64,000 nucleotides of DNA. Source: Haliea sp. E1-2-M8. GTDB taxonomy: Bacteria; Pseudomonadota; Gammaproteobacteria; Pseudomonadales; Halieaceae. The translations under genes and the position numbers were made by a program. Shown in pieces: positions 27,408-36,193 of the stretch. The stretch spans positions 62,001 through 126,000 of the forward strand of contig NZ_JAUTDR010000008.1 in assembly GCF_030649675.1 (NCBI RefSeq), given 5' to 3'. How positions within the stretch are numbered: the first letter of the stretch is position 1; each line of letters opens with the position of its first letter. Below the pieces are notes generated by a model. It searched no databases. It was not told the DNA's origin and saw only the letters and a list, made by a program, of their open reading frames with translations.

Positions 27408-29552
27408 TTACCTCGCGAGGTCACGCTTGAAGGGAGGCAGCGAATCGAGGATCGCCTGTCCGTAACGGCGGGTGAGGATGCGCCGGTCCAGCAGAGTTAC
27501 CCGGCCCGAGTCCTGCTCGCTGCGGAGCAGGCGGCCACTGGCCTGGACCAGCTTCAGCGCCGCATCCGGGACGCTGATCTCCATGAAGGCGTTGCGCCCC
27601 TGAGCCTCCACCCATTCCGCCAGCGCTGCCTCTATGGGGCTGTCGGGCACCGCAAAGGGAATCTTGGCAATCACCACGTGACGGCAGTAGGCACCGGGCA
27701 GATCCACCCCCTCGGCAAAACTGGCCAGACCGAAGATGATACTGCCGCGGCCGGCATCCACCGCCTCCCGGTGCTGGCGCAGGATTTCCTGTTTACTGCC
27801 GTCCCCCTGCAGCAGAATCATCTCGCCCAGGCTGTCACGCAGGCCCTCGTAGACCTCCTGCATCTGCCGCCGGGAGGAGAACAGCACCAGGCTGGCCTCG
27901 CTGCGATCCAGCAATCCGGGCAACTGGGCCACCAGGGCCGCGGTATGGGCTTCCGCATCGCCGGGATCACAGTCCATCGCGGGAACGCGCAGGGTGGCAC
28001 GGGAATAGTCGAAAGGGCTCGCCACCACCTTGAAAGCCGCTTCCCGGGGCACGCCGGAGTGCAGGATAAAACGCTCGAAGGAGCGCAGCGCGGTGATGGT
28101 CGCGGAGGTCACCACCACCCCGGCGGCGCGCGACCACAGGTACTCCTCGAGGATATCGGCCGCAAGAATCGGGCTGCAGCGCAAGTCGAAACCGAACTGG
28201 CCTCCGCTGTCGAGCAGGGTGATCCAGCGCGCTTTGGGCGGCACTTCGCCCTCGCCGCTGACCGCGTACTCCTGCCACAGGGCGAGGGTGGACTCGGCCC
28301 GGCCCAACAGGGCCCCCAGACTGAGGTGCCAGGTTTCAATCTCGCTCTTGTCCAGCCCGGCGTCGTCCTCTTCCAGCGCCTCCTCCAGCCGGCTCTCGAC
28401 TTTTGCCAGGCCAGTGGCTAGCTGCTGGAACTGTGCCACCAGGCCGGCAGCCAGGGGCTGCAAGACCTCGGGGACGTGCCCGTGGGGAAAGCGCAGCTGC
28501 TGCTCGTCGCCGCGGCCATTGCCCGGGGGACGCTCGGCGAACAGGGTGGCGACGGTCTGCTCCGCGACCTGGAGCCCGGCCTGGGCCTCGTCCATCACCC
28601 CGGGCAAGGCCTGCAGCGTACGCTGCAGGTCCACCATCGGCACCAGCACCGAGGCAGCCTGGGCCAGCAGCTTGCGGCTCTCCTGCAGCCACTGGCCAGT
28701 GGTATGCAGGCGGCAGAAGCTGGAGAAATGCGACAGGGCCTTGTCCGGCAGATGGTGGCCCTCGTCAAAAATGTAAATGCTGTCCTCCGGGGCCGACAAA
28801 ATGGCGCCGCCACCCAGAGCCAGATCTGCCAGCACCAGGTCGTGGTTGGCGACAATCACGTCAGCGTACTGGAGCTGGTCCCGGGCCCGGAAAAAACTGC
28901 ACTGGCTGATATTGGGGCAACGGCGGCCGCTGCACTGGCTGTGGTCGGTGGTGGCGCCAAACCAGATCGCCTCCGGCAGCTGCCCGGGCCAGTTGTCCCG
29001 GTCTCCGTCCCATTCACCGCGGCCCAGGGCCTCCACCATGGCGCTATAAATCGGCAGTGCCTCGGCGGCCTCAGGTGCCTGGAGCTCGTCGGGGTACAAA
29101 GGCAGCAGATCACCGCCGCCGCTGCCGGCCAGCTCCCGGTCCAGCTTGGACAGGCAGACGTAGCGCCGGCGGCCCTTGGCCAGGGTATAGCTGAACTCCA
29201 GCCCGCTGTGATGACGGATATCCGGCAGGTCCTTGTTGACGAACTGCTCCTGCAGGGCGACGGTGGCGGTGGCAACCACCAGGCGCTTGCCCAGGGCCTG
29301 GGCCAGAGGAATCGCGGTAACCGCATAGGCAATGGTCTTGCCGGTGCCGGTGCCGGCCTCGATTACACAGACGGCCGGGTTCTCCGGGTCGGCGCGTCCA
29401 GTGTCGGGGACAATGCGGGCCAGGGCATTGGCGATCTCGGCGATCATCTGCCGCTGCCCCCAGCGCGGGCTCAGCCCCTTGCCGGCCATGATCGCGGCGT
29501 AGGCTTCGCGGATCTGCTCCTTGAGGGCGTCGCTCAGCAAGGGGATGCGCAC
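27408..29552 (-). CDS. dinG: ATP-dependent DNA helicase DinG
   Basis: 714 residues. XPD-like superfamily 2 helicase: Walker A EAGTGTGKT (residues 65-73), four Fe-S cluster cysteines at Cys133, Cys207, Cys212 and Cys218 (YVCLSK; QCSGRRCPNISQC), and the DEGH box at 263-266. C-terminal motifs GLASFAEGVDLPG and QASGRLLRSEQDSGRV complete the family pattern. It unwinds DNA 5'-3', including R-loops and damaged replication structures. The start is uncertain: GTG 29552 has a crowded ribosome-binding site, and a start near the next Leu codons is possible. It overlaps the upstream acyltransferase gene by 19 bp. Confidence 0.93.
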   Translation of the reverse strand: MRIPLLSDALKEQIREAYAAIMAGKGLSPRWGQRQMIAEIANALARIVPDTGRADPENPAVCVIEAGTGTGKTIAYAVTAIPLAQALGKRLVVATATVALQEQFVNKDLPDIRHHSGLEFSYTLAKGRRRYVCLSKLDRELAGSGGGDLLPLYPDELQAPEAAEALPIYSAMVEALGRGEWDGDRDNWPGQLPEAIWFGATTDHSQCSGRRCPNISQCSFFRARDQLQYADVIVANHDLVLADLALGGGAILSAPEDSIYIFDEGHHLPDKALSHFSSFCRLHTTGQWLQESRKLLAQAASVLVPMVDLQRTLQALPGVMDEAQAGLQVAEQTVATLFAERPPGNGRGDEQQLRFPHGHVPEVLQPLAAGLVAQFQQLATGLAKVESRLEEALEEDDAGLDKSEIETWHLSLGALLGRAESTLALWQEYAVSGEGEVPPKARWITLLDSGGQFGFDLRCSPILAADILEEYLWSRAAGVVVTSATITALRSFERFILHSGVPREAAFKVVASPFDYSRATLRVPAMDCDPGDAEAHTAALVAQLPGLLDRSEASLVLFSSRRQMQEVYEGLRDSLGEMILLQGDGSKQEILRQHREAVDAGRGSIIFGLASFAEGVDLPGAYCRHVVIAKIPFAVPDSPIEAALAEWVEAQGRNAFMEISVPDAALKLVQASGRLLRSEQDSGRVTLLDRRILTRRYGQAILDSLPPFKRDLAR

Positions 29553-30703
29553 TCCCCGCCGCCGGCCAGGCCCAGCTTGCTGGTCACTGCGTTGCCGTAG
29601 ATGGCGAGGGCGAAGGGCCGGTGAGCCACGGGCAGCGCTTCGATCCGGGCCTCGAACTGAGCCCGGGAACAGCTCCCGTCTTCCAGAGCCAGATTATCGG
29701 GGATACTGACCGCATTCCCGTGCAGCATGCGGTAGGCGTAAAGATTGGTGGGGTGGAGGCAGTAGTGCGCAACCACCTGGCGGTCGATTGCTGCGGCGAC
29801 CTGGTCCGCGTCGGCAAACTCCCCGACCAGCGGCGTACCGAACGCGACATGCACCCGGCCCTTGTCCCCGGCGATGCCGCGGGCAATTGAAGCGACATCC
29901 TCCTGCTCGGCCTTGGCATAGCTGCCCGTGCTGCTGCGCAGGTACAGCTCCCGCGCCTTGAGCCCGTCGCAGGGGTCCAGCTCGTAGGAAATCGATACCG
30001 GCACAATGCCGAGCGCATTGACCACCTCGCTGAAGCTCTCGGCCTGCTTGTCCCGGCTCATGGCCAGCATCTTGATGACCGCCGGCTCGGTGCGGTCGAC
30101 ACCGTCCTTGGCCCTGCCCTCCCGCTGGGCGATCCAGACCGGCGCCCGCTCCTCCTGCAGCGACATCCGAATGTAGTTGGCCAGATGGCGTGAAGCCGCC
30201 AGCAATTGGCGGCCGCTGCCGTGAGAGCGTTTTACGATAAAGCTCTTGTTCAGCCGCATGAGGTCCGAGACCCACGGCTTGGTCAGCAGGTTGTCGCCGA
30301 TAGCAATGCGGACTGTCTGGTGCCCGCCGCGATGCAGGGCGTAGTTGGTAAACGCCGGGTCCATCACAATATCGCGATGATTGCTCATGAACAGCCAGGG
30401 TCGTGCGGTATCCAGCTCGTCGAGGCCCGATACCGAAAAGCCGGCCGTACTGTCGGCGATGACTTGCTCGACGTAGTGCTTGATCACCATCTGCATGCCG
30501 TGGACGTCACTGACGCCCCGTAGTTGACGGCCCAGATACCAGCGCACAGCCGGCCGGCACAGGGCCGGCGCCAGCGCTGCCATCTTACCCAGCCTCAGGC
30601 GGGCGATGGCATCCAGCAATTCCCGGTCACCCAGCAGGCCCCGCACCACCGCCGGCACCTCTGCGTCCCGGTAGGGGCGAATATCGGCAAAGGGGTCGTT
30701 CAA
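29534..30703 (-). CDS. Glycerol-phosphate / 1-acylglycerol-phosphate acyltransferase-like protein
   Basis: 389 residues from TTG 30703; GAGG lies upstream and the product then begins LNDPFADIRPYRD, a typical start. The frame extends 10 codons further without support. A PlsC-like motif, MSNHRDIVMD, supplies the catalytic His-Asp pair (an HX5D variant rather than HX4D), followed by VKRSHGSGRQLLA and WIAQREGRAKDG, the substrate-binding arginines. Such enzymes acylate glycerol 3-phosphate or lysophosphatidate at the inner membrane; the exact acceptor is unknown. The 3' end overlaps dinG. Confidence 0.75.
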   Translation of the reverse strand: MNDPFADIRPYRDAEVPAVVRGLLGDRELLDAIARLRLGKMAALAPALCRPAVRWYLGRQLRGVSDVHGMQMVIKHYVEQVIADSTAGFSVSGLDELDTARPWLFMSNHRDIVMDPAFTNYALHRGGHQTVRIAIGDNLLTKPWVSDLMRLNKSFIVKRSHGSGRQLLAASRHLANYIRMSLQEERAPVWIAQREGRAKDGVDRTEPAVIKMLAMSRDKQAESFSEVVNALGIVPVSISYELDPCDGLKARELYLRSSTGSYAKAEQEDVASIARGIAGDKGRVHVAFGTPLVGEFADADQVAAAIDRQVVAHYCLHPTNLYAYRMLHGNAVSIPDNLALEDGSCSRAQFEARIEALPVAHRPFALAIYGNAVTSKLGLAGGGECASPC

Positions 30704-30867
30704 GCAGGAATCCTCGGGTTCAAGAAGCGGCACACGATACCCAAATTCACCGGCCCCGTCATCCGCCCGATCCGGCCACCGCGGGGGGCGCAGCCGCGCT
30801 GACAGCAGCCCGCTGTTCTGCTAATCTGCGCTCCACCCACGAGAGTCGTGCACCTTTTGGAGAAACC

Positions 30868-31089
30868 ATGGAAGCAACTTCTGCATCACTACTCACCTTT
30901 GGTATCGCGGCCCTGCTCGCCAGCTGGGTGCTGCTGTTGATCCAGTCCTGGAAGGAGGATTACGCCTGGGGCCTGTGCACCCTGATCCTGCCTCCCTTCG
31001 CCTATCTGTACGGCTTGTTCCGGCTGGACAAGGCCGGCCAGGCCATTCTGCTGGCGGTGATTGGATTGATTCTGATCTGGATGGCCTGA
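30868..31089 (+). CDS. Small inner-membrane protein, function unknown
   Basis: 73 residues, ATG 30868 preceded by a weak GGAG. Two or three hydrophobic helices (LLTFGIAALLASWVLLLIQS, LCTLILPPFAYLYGLF, AILLAVIGLILIWMA) joined by short charged loops. No family recognised beyond a general resemblance to small multi-helix membrane peptides. It stands alone between divergent and co-directional genes. Confidence 0.7.
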   Translation: MEATSASLLTFGIAALLASWVLLLIQSWKEDYAWGLCTLILPPFAYLYGLFRLDKAGQAILLAVIGLILIWMA

Positions 31090-31356
31090 CCCGGCCCCCG
31101 GGGTTACAGCGTATTAAACATTTGTAACCTTGCGCCGCCCCGGCCTCCGCGTTATTTTTTAATCTTGAAAAACAACAGGTTACCGCAACACGCCCCCCTC
31201 AGCCACAACCGCCTGTTACCCGATTTCCCATAATCTTACGAAACCGTAACTGTTCTACACACGTAAACAGCGGGTATCCTGAGCTCAATCTGGTCGGCGT
31301 CGCGCCACTGCGGTTCAGGCCTCATACCAACCCGTACCCCTTGCAAGGAACTCTCC
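31090..31356. other. AT-rich intergenic region upstream of the small secreted protein
   Basis: No gene seen. It is visibly more AT-rich than the flanks and contains an interrupted palindrome, GTTACA (31103-31108) / TGTAAC (31123-31128), just after the upstream gene. Further along are repeated CGTAA motifs (near 31246 and 31262). A promoter for the next gene probably lies here but no single match stands out. Confidence 0.5.
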
Positions 31357-31629
31357 ATGAAATTTGCCAAGATCGCTGCCGCCTCTGCCCTGCTGGCCCT
31401 GTCCGCCGGCGCCCTCGCCGCCAAGCCCACCAGCATTGTCTTTCAGGGCAACCACGAAACCGCCGCCGGCATCGCCTTCACCGAGTACCTGGTCAAGTGC
31501 TCCAACGGCAAGACCGCAACCATGACCGCCTGGGAAAACCGCCGCAAGTGGTGCGTGGGCAACGAACTGAATGACCAGTGCGAGCGCAAGCAGATCAAGG
31601 CCGCCAAAGCCGCCTGCGACGCCGCCTGA
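31357..31629 (+). CDS. Small secreted four-cysteine protein, function unknown
   Basis: 90 residues. A clear Sec signal peptide (MKFAKIAAASALLALSAGA, cleavage after ALA near residue 22) leaves a mature protein of about 68 residues with four Cys (VKCSNG, KWCVGN, DQCERK, AACDAA), likely forming two disulfides in the periplasm or outside. The sequence is Lys- and Ala-rich and basic. No family recognised. DsbB is encoded elsewhere in this window, consistent with disulfide formation. Confidence 0.75.
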   Translation: MKFAKIAAASALLALSAGALAAKPTSIVFQGNHETAAGIAFTEYLVKCSNGKTATMTAWENRRKWCVGNELNDQCERKQIKAAKAACDAA

Positions 31630-31633
31630 GCCG

Positions 31634-32629
31634 CTACTCCAGGTAGCGCCGGCGCAGCTCTTCGCGCTCGGCGCTGCCGACTCCCAGTACCTCCTCCAGG
31701 TACGTCTCCACCGCACCGTAATCTGCAATTGCCTGCAGCGCGCGCGCCAGGTAAGCCTCGTGCACTTCCAGCATGGGTAGAATCGCCTCTTCCGGCACCG
31801 ACTCCAGCCCGTATTTCGCCCGCAGGCGCCCTACTTCCTGCTGCGGATGGTAGAAGCGCTCGGTAAGCATGTAATCCTGCATGACCTGCTCCACCGGCAC
31901 GCCCAGCGCCAACAGGATTACCGCCACGGCAAAGCCGGTGCGATCCTTGCCCGCGGCGCAGTGCACCAGAAACCGGGCATCCTGCCGCTGCAGAATCTCG
32001 TTGAACATGCGCGTATAGATTGGACCCTGACTCTCGACGAAGTCGCGGTTGATCTCCACCATGAAGTCAAACATCGGCTGCCGCCCGCCGAGATCCAGCC
32101 GCCCCTCGGTGAACGCGGCGGCATTGCTGCCTGGGGTAATCGGCAAGCTGGCAACCTGCGGCTGACGCGCCTCGGGATAGCGGCTGGGGCTGCTCTGCTG
32201 CTCGTCCTCGCGGCGGAAGTCGCACACCAGATCCAGCTGCAGGCTGTGCAGCAAATCCAGATCCTGCGGGGTGAGCCCCGACAGCTGGCCGGCACGGTAC
32301 AGGTATCCCCAACGCACACAGCGCCCATCGGCGCCGCGATAACCGCCAAAGTCGCGGAAGTTGGGCGTGCCCTGCATGCCCAGCTTGCGCTCCATGGCCA
32401 GCACTTCGTTGCCGTGCTGGTCACTCAGGCGAAACTGGTGGCGTCGCGCCACGGGCAGGCCCGCGATACGGGCTCGCGGCGCGGACTCTTCATAGTGAGC
32501 CTGCACCTGGCCGTGACCGCCCAGCGGGTCAACCCGCACCCGGGTGCCCGGATCGCTCGCCGCCCACTCTATGTGATAGTCGCCTTCGGCGGCGCGCCAG
32601 ATTTGAACCGCATCGGAAATAAGGGGCAT
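31634..32629 (-). CDS. Protein tyrosine phosphatase-like (DSP/MPtpB-type)
   Basis: 331 residues. The P-loop HCAAGKDRTGFAVAVILL gives the Cx5R motif (Cys and Arg in CAAGKDR), with preceding NFRDFGGYRGADG and LVCDFRREDEQ, typical of the tyrosine phosphatase 3 family (PF13350), whose Lys-Asp P-loop resembles MptpB and dual protein/lipid phosphatases. The N-terminal 80 residues form a beta-rich extra domain. Known family role: dephosphorylation of phosphotyrosine or phosphoinositide-like substrates. It is 21 bp downstream of a TetR gene. Confidence 0.85.
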   Translation of the reverse strand: MPLISDAVQIWRAAEGDYHIEWAASDPGTRVRVDPLGGHGQVQAHYEESAPRARIAGLPVARRHQFRLSDQHGNEVLAMERKLGMQGTPNFRDFGGYRGADGRCVRWGYLYRAGQLSGLTPQDLDLLHSLQLDLVCDFRREDEQQSSPSRYPEARQPQVASLPITPGSNAAAFTEGRLDLGGRQPMFDFMVEINRDFVESQGPIYTRMFNEILQRQDARFLVHCAAGKDRTGFAVAVILLALGVPVEQVMQDYMLTERFYHPQQEVGRLRAKYGLESVPEEAILPMLEVHEAYLARALQAIADYGAVETYLEEVLGVGSAEREELRRRYLE

Positions 32630-32650
32630 AGCTTGTCTCTGCTTCTTGAA

Positions 32651-33325
32651 TTAATGAAAGGACGCCCCGGCCGGGGGCGCCTCAGCCGGGTGCGCCAGGC
32701 CCGCGGGCAGGGCCAGCACCGCCCGCAACAGGGTTTTCACCAGCGCCAGCTGGCGTTCCAGCGCCTCTTCGCTGAACGGGTCCTGGCCCAGCAGATCGCG
32801 ATACATCGGGGCCATGGTGACATAGGACATGACCAGGTTGTTGAAAGCCATCACCGCCCAGGGCTGCAGTCCCGCCTGCCCCAGAGCCCGCAGCCCGGGC
32901 TGTGCCAGGCCTTCATCGGTGCCAAACATGGGCTGGAAAAAACGTTCGATCAGGTCGTTGGTGCCGGGGCCGCCAGACAGCGCCGCATGCTGTAGCAGGC
33001 GCGCCAGATTGGGATTGGCGTGGTGTTTGCGCACTATCGCCTCCAGCCAATCCTGCAGGCGCTGATCGCTGATGGGCCCCCTGGTCAGCTCCTCCATCGG
33101 CGCCGCAAAGTCGTCCAACAGCCGCCCCAGCACAGCCCGGTACAGCGCTTCCTTGTTGCGAAAGTGATTGTAGAGGCTGGGCGAACGGATGCCGACACGC
33201 TCGGCGACATCGCCCAGGGAAGTACCCTTATAGCCCTTTTCGGCGAACAGATCCTCCGCCGCATCCAGAATGCGTTCCGGCGTGGTCGCAGCGGGCTCCC
33301 GGGCAGATCCTTTGGTCAAAAGCAT
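32651..33325 (-). CDS. TetR/AcrR family transcriptional regulator
   Basis: 224 residues from ATG 33325; the frame runs 20 codons further upstream without a ribosome-binding site. An N-terminal HTH of TetR type: ERILDAAEDLFAEKGYKGTS, LGDVAERVGIRSPSLYNHF. The C-terminal ligand domain is generic. It is co-directional with the phosphatase gene and may control it; rpsT diverges upstream. Confidence 0.85.
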   Translation of the reverse strand: MLLTKGSAREPAATTPERILDAAEDLFAEKGYKGTSLGDVAERVGIRSPSLYNHFRNKEALYRAVLGRLLDDFAAPMEELTRGPISDQRLQDWLEAIVRKHHANPNLARLLQHAALSGGPGTNDLIERFFQPMFGTDEGLAQPGLRALGQAGLQPWAVMAFNNLVMSYVTMAPMYRDLLGQDPFSEEALERQLALVKTLLRAVLALPAGLAHPAEAPPAGASFH

Positions 33326-33419
33326 AGACGCAGTTCCGACGGTGACAAGACAATCCGGCAGTATACCGCAGCGAACCCTGATCATGAATCATCCCGGAGC
33401 GCGGATATGCCTTCTCTGG

Positions 33420-33448
33420 TTGACAAGCAACGGCCCAATGTGAATAAT
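33420..33448 (+). promoter_or_regulatory. rpsT promoter
   Basis: TTGACA (33420-33425) and AATAAT (33443-33448) with a 17-bp spacer: a near-consensus promoter, as expected for a ribosomal protein gene 40 bp downstream. Confidence 0.7.
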
Positions 33449-33487
33449 CTCGCCTCCTGAATTTTGCCAACCCACGAGGATCCTACA

Positions 33488-33757
33488 GTGGCCAACTCTC
33501 CACAAGCCAAGAAGCGCGCTCGTCAGGCTGAAAAGCGTCGCACCCACAACGCGAGCCTGCGTTCGCTGGTTCGCACCAACATCAAGAAAGTCGTCGCTGC
33601 AATCGGCACTGGTGATGCACAGCAAGCCAGGGCCGCCTACGACAGCGCGGTGCCGGTTATCGACCGGATGGCCGACAAGGGCATCATCCACAAGAACAAG
33701 GCTGCCCGGCACAAGAGCCGCCTCAATGCGCAAATCAAGACTCTGGCTGCAGCCTGA
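33488..33757 (+). CDS. rpsT: 30S ribosomal protein S20
   Basis: 89 residues from GTG 33488, with AGGA upstream; the product begins [18 protein letters not shown], the standard S20 N-terminus. Highly basic and helical; [17 protein letters not shown] is the conserved C-terminal 16S rRNA contact. Monocistronic between its own promoter and a terminator. A GTG start in place of the usual ATG or TTG may matter for the known autogenous control of S20. Confidence 0.97.
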   Translation: MANSPQAKKRARQAEKRRTHNASLRSLVRTNIKKVVAAIGTGDAQQARAAYDSAVPVIDRMADKGIIHKNKAARHKSRLNAQIKTLAAA

Positions 33758-33780
33758 CCGCGCGCAGACCTGCCTCCCAC

Positions 33781-33809
33781 AAAAAAGCCGGCTGAACGCC
33801 GGCTTTTTT
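33781..33809. terminator. Bidirectional terminator after rpsT
   Basis: Perfect 12-bp inverted repeat AAAAAAGCCGGC (33781-33792) / GCCGGCTTTTTT (33798-33809) with a 5-base loop; it can terminate rpsT rightward and the ferritin-like gene leftward. Confidence 0.92.
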
Positions 33810-33832
33810 GTGTCTGGGAAAAAGCGCAAATG

Positions 33833-33861
33833 GGGTCAGGTCCCGCAGCGGGACCTGACCC
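33833..33861. repeat. Second GGTCAGGTCCC palindrome
   Basis: GGGTCAGGTCCCGC (33833-33846) and its exact inverse (33848-33861) around a single A, preceded by TG and followed by TTTATC. Same core as the element at 27337-27393, again between convergent genes. Confidence 0.85.
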
Positions 33862-33870
33862 TTTATCTCT

Positions 33871-35052
33871 TCAGCCCGCTTTGCGCGGAGCCTCCTGATC
33901 TTCGTTGAGCTTCTGGAACTCCGCCAGCATGCTCTGCTCGTAGCCCTGGGCCTCCTCGGTATCCAGCGGGCGCTCCAGCAGGGTCCAGTCGATATCGCCA
34001 TCGGTTGCCAGGTTCTCGAACTCCAGGATCCCCAGCGACTCAAACTTGGGCCGGATCTTGTCGGTCAGCAGGCCAATACGCTTCAGGTTCGGAATCACGC
34101 GCTGGAACAGCAGATTGCGGAAGGTGGACATCACAAACCCTTCCAGCACCTGCAGGCGGGCCTCCTCCACATCCCAGCCGAAGTGGGCGAATACGTCGGT
34201 CGCCACCAGGCGCTCACGGCTGACCACGCAGGCCTCGTAGGCAAACTGGGCCCGCTCTTCGCGCTCCTCGTCAGTCAGTGTCTTGACGAACTCCTCCAGG
34301 TAGTTGACCCCGAAAGTCACGTGCCGGGCCTCATCGCGGGTCACCAGGTAAACCACATCCTTGAGTACGGGATCCGGCGTGGTTTCGCGGGTAGTATTGA
34401 ACGCCGACAGGGCCAGACCCTCGATTACCAGCTGCATGCCGATGAACTTCATGTCCCAGCGCGCATCCGTCAGGATCTTGTCGATGATCGCCTTGAGGTG
34501 GGTATTGATCGGGTACATCACGCCAATACGCTTCTGCAGGTATTTGTTGAACACCTCGACGTGGCGGGCCTCGTCGAAAGTCTGCGATGCGGCATACAGC
34601 TTTGCGTTCAGTGTCGGGGCGCAGGAGCAGAGCTGCGAGGCCACCAGCAGTGCACCCTGCTCGCCGTGCAGGAACTGGGACAGGCTCCAGGCGTTCATGT
34701 GCAGCCAGAACTCCTTGCGGGTCGGCTCGTCCATGTCCAGGTAGGGCTGGTAGGTATGCAGGTTCATCAGTTCCGGCATCCGCTCCTCTTCCGGCCAGGG
34801 GCGGTCCCAGTTGATGTCCATCTCCGGATCCCAGTTGAGCTGCTTGCCCAGGTCGTACAGCTTCTTGATGCGGTCGTCCTGGATCTTGTAGTCCCAGTTG
34901 TAGGAACCGGTCAGCGGCGTGTTGAAGATTTCGGCGATGTAATCGACGTCGCCCGCAGTCAGCAGCTCCTCGAGATCGGGATTATCACTCGGATAGTCGG
35001 CACCGGCAAAACGCTGAATCTTGCGAGGGGTATCACTCCATTCTACTTTCAT
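33871..35052 (-). CDS. Ferritin-like diiron protein (possible oxygenase/oxidase)
   Basis: 393 residues; ATG 35052 is preferred over 35058 because AGGAG then has a 7-base spacing. The ferritin-like four-helix core shows two ligand pairs: LHGEQGALLVASQL with FDEARHVEVF, and VIEGLALSAFN with TRDEARHVTFG (two ExxH motifs). This pattern is shared by R2-like oxidases and AurF-like N-oxygenases; no radical Tyr can be assigned. The substrate is unknown. An AraC-type regulator diverges upstream across 112 bp, suggesting an inducible oxidation system. Confidence 0.8.
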   Translation of the reverse strand: MKVEWSDTPRKIQRFAGADYPSDNPDLEELLTAGDVDYIAEIFNTPLTGSYNWDYKIQDDRIKKLYDLGKQLNWDPEMDINWDRPWPEEERMPELMNLHTYQPYLDMDEPTRKEFWLHMNAWSLSQFLHGEQGALLVASQLCSCAPTLNAKLYAASQTFDEARHVEVFNKYLQKRIGVMYPINTHLKAIIDKILTDARWDMKFIGMQLVIEGLALSAFNTTRETTPDPVLKDVVYLVTRDEARHVTFGVNYLEEFVKTLTDEEREERAQFAYEACVVSRERLVATDVFAHFGWDVEEARLQVLEGFVMSTFRNLLFQRVIPNLKRIGLLTDKIRPKFESLGILEFENLATDGDIDWTLLERPLDTEEAQGYEQSMLAEFQKLNEDQEAPRKAG

Positions 35053-35164
35053 GAGCATGCTCCTGAGGGCTTGTAGCAGTTATGTCACACTACTATGGGA
35101 GAACATGCTGCGGCCAACAAGGTAAAGTCTTGTCAAAATGAGGTCATTTATGGCCAAATAAGGC

Positions 35165-36163
35165 ATGCCCAGAGCCAGCGCCCCGGCGCAATACATTCTT
35201 ATCCTCATCGACATGGTCGAGAACCGGGGCTATCCGCGGCAGCGCCTGCTGGCCGGTACTTCCCTGGCGCAGTCCGGCCTGACCGGAATCGGCGCCCGGG
35301 TCAGTGAAGAGGACTTCAGCCGCGTCGTCAGCAATGCCTTTGACCTCACCGGCGACACCGCCCTTGGCCTGCACCTGGGCTTGCGCCTGAACCTGAGTGC
35401 GCACGCTGTCCTGGGCCAGGCTTTCATGACCTGCCGCGACCTGGGCCAGGTGATGGAGCTGTTCCTGCGCTACTACCACCTCCTGTCCTCCCCCACGCTG
35501 CACCTGGAACAGGATGTGATCGACGGCCGCTGTGTGCTGACTACCGTGAGCCCGCCGCGGGACAATCCGGTGGAGTTCGCCAGCGAGGTCATGTACGCCG
35601 CCATCTTCAACACCCTGCGCGGCCTGCTCGGCAGAAATGACCTGCAACTGCGCGTTGAGCTGCCGTATCCGCCCCCGGTCCACGAACAGATCTACCACGA
35701 AGTCTTTGGCGAGGACGTGCACTTCAACTGCCCGCTGGGGCGGATTTCCTTCGACGCGGCGCTGCTGAGCACCCCCCTGCCCCTGTCCAACCCCGCCCTG
35801 CGCTCCCTGTACGAGGAGGAGTGCGCCCGCTTGCTGGCGGACCTGGAGGAGGGCGAGTCGGTGGCCGAGCAGACCCTGCGCCTGCTGCGCAAGCTGGAAG
35901 GCCAGTACCCGCAGATGCCTCAACTGGCGCAGATGCTGAATTTCAGCCCGCGCACCTACCGCCGGCGCCTGGGCCAGGAAAGCACCTCCTACCAACACCT
36001 GCTTGACCGGGTCCGGGCCGAGCACGCCACCCGCTACCTGCAGAACAGCCGCCTGCCCCTGTCGACCATCGCCTATCTGGTCGGATTCAATGACGCCTCG
36101 AACTTCCGTCGCGCCTACCAGAAGTGGACGGGACGGGCGCCGCGGGAACTGCGCGTTGACTAG
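35165..36163 (+). CDS. AraC-family transcriptional regulator (arabinose-binding-domain / OruR type)
   Basis: 332 residues. The N-terminal domain of the PF12625 type (LGLHLGLRLNLSAHAVLGQ, LRYYHLLSSPTLHLE, ASEVMYAAIFNTLRGLLG) is followed by a C-terminal AraC HTH (QMLNFSPRTYRRRLGQ, LSTIAYLVGFNDASNFRRAY, RAPRELR). It is divergent from the ferritin-like gene and is its most likely controller. The intergenic stretch near 35127-35160 has repeated GTCA/GGCC half-site-like motifs, but no palindrome is clear. Confidence 0.9.
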   Translation: MPRASAPAQYILILIDMVENRGYPRQRLLAGTSLAQSGLTGIGARVSEEDFSRVVSNAFDLTGDTALGLHLGLRLNLSAHAVLGQAFMTCRDLGQVMELFLRYYHLLSSPTLHLEQDVIDGRCVLTTVSPPRDNPVEFASEVMYAAIFNTLRGLLGRNDLQLRVELPYPPPVHEQIYHEVFGEDVHFNCPLGRISFDAALLSTPLPLSNPALRSLYEEECARLLADLEEGESVAEQTLRLLRKLEGQYPQMPQLAQMLNFSPRTYRRRLGQESTSYQHLLDRVRAEHATRYLQNSRLPLSTIAYLVGFNDASNFRRAYQKWTGRAPRELRVD

Positions 36164-36193
36164 CTCCGGGCTCGCTGGCAGGCGTCACCCTGG

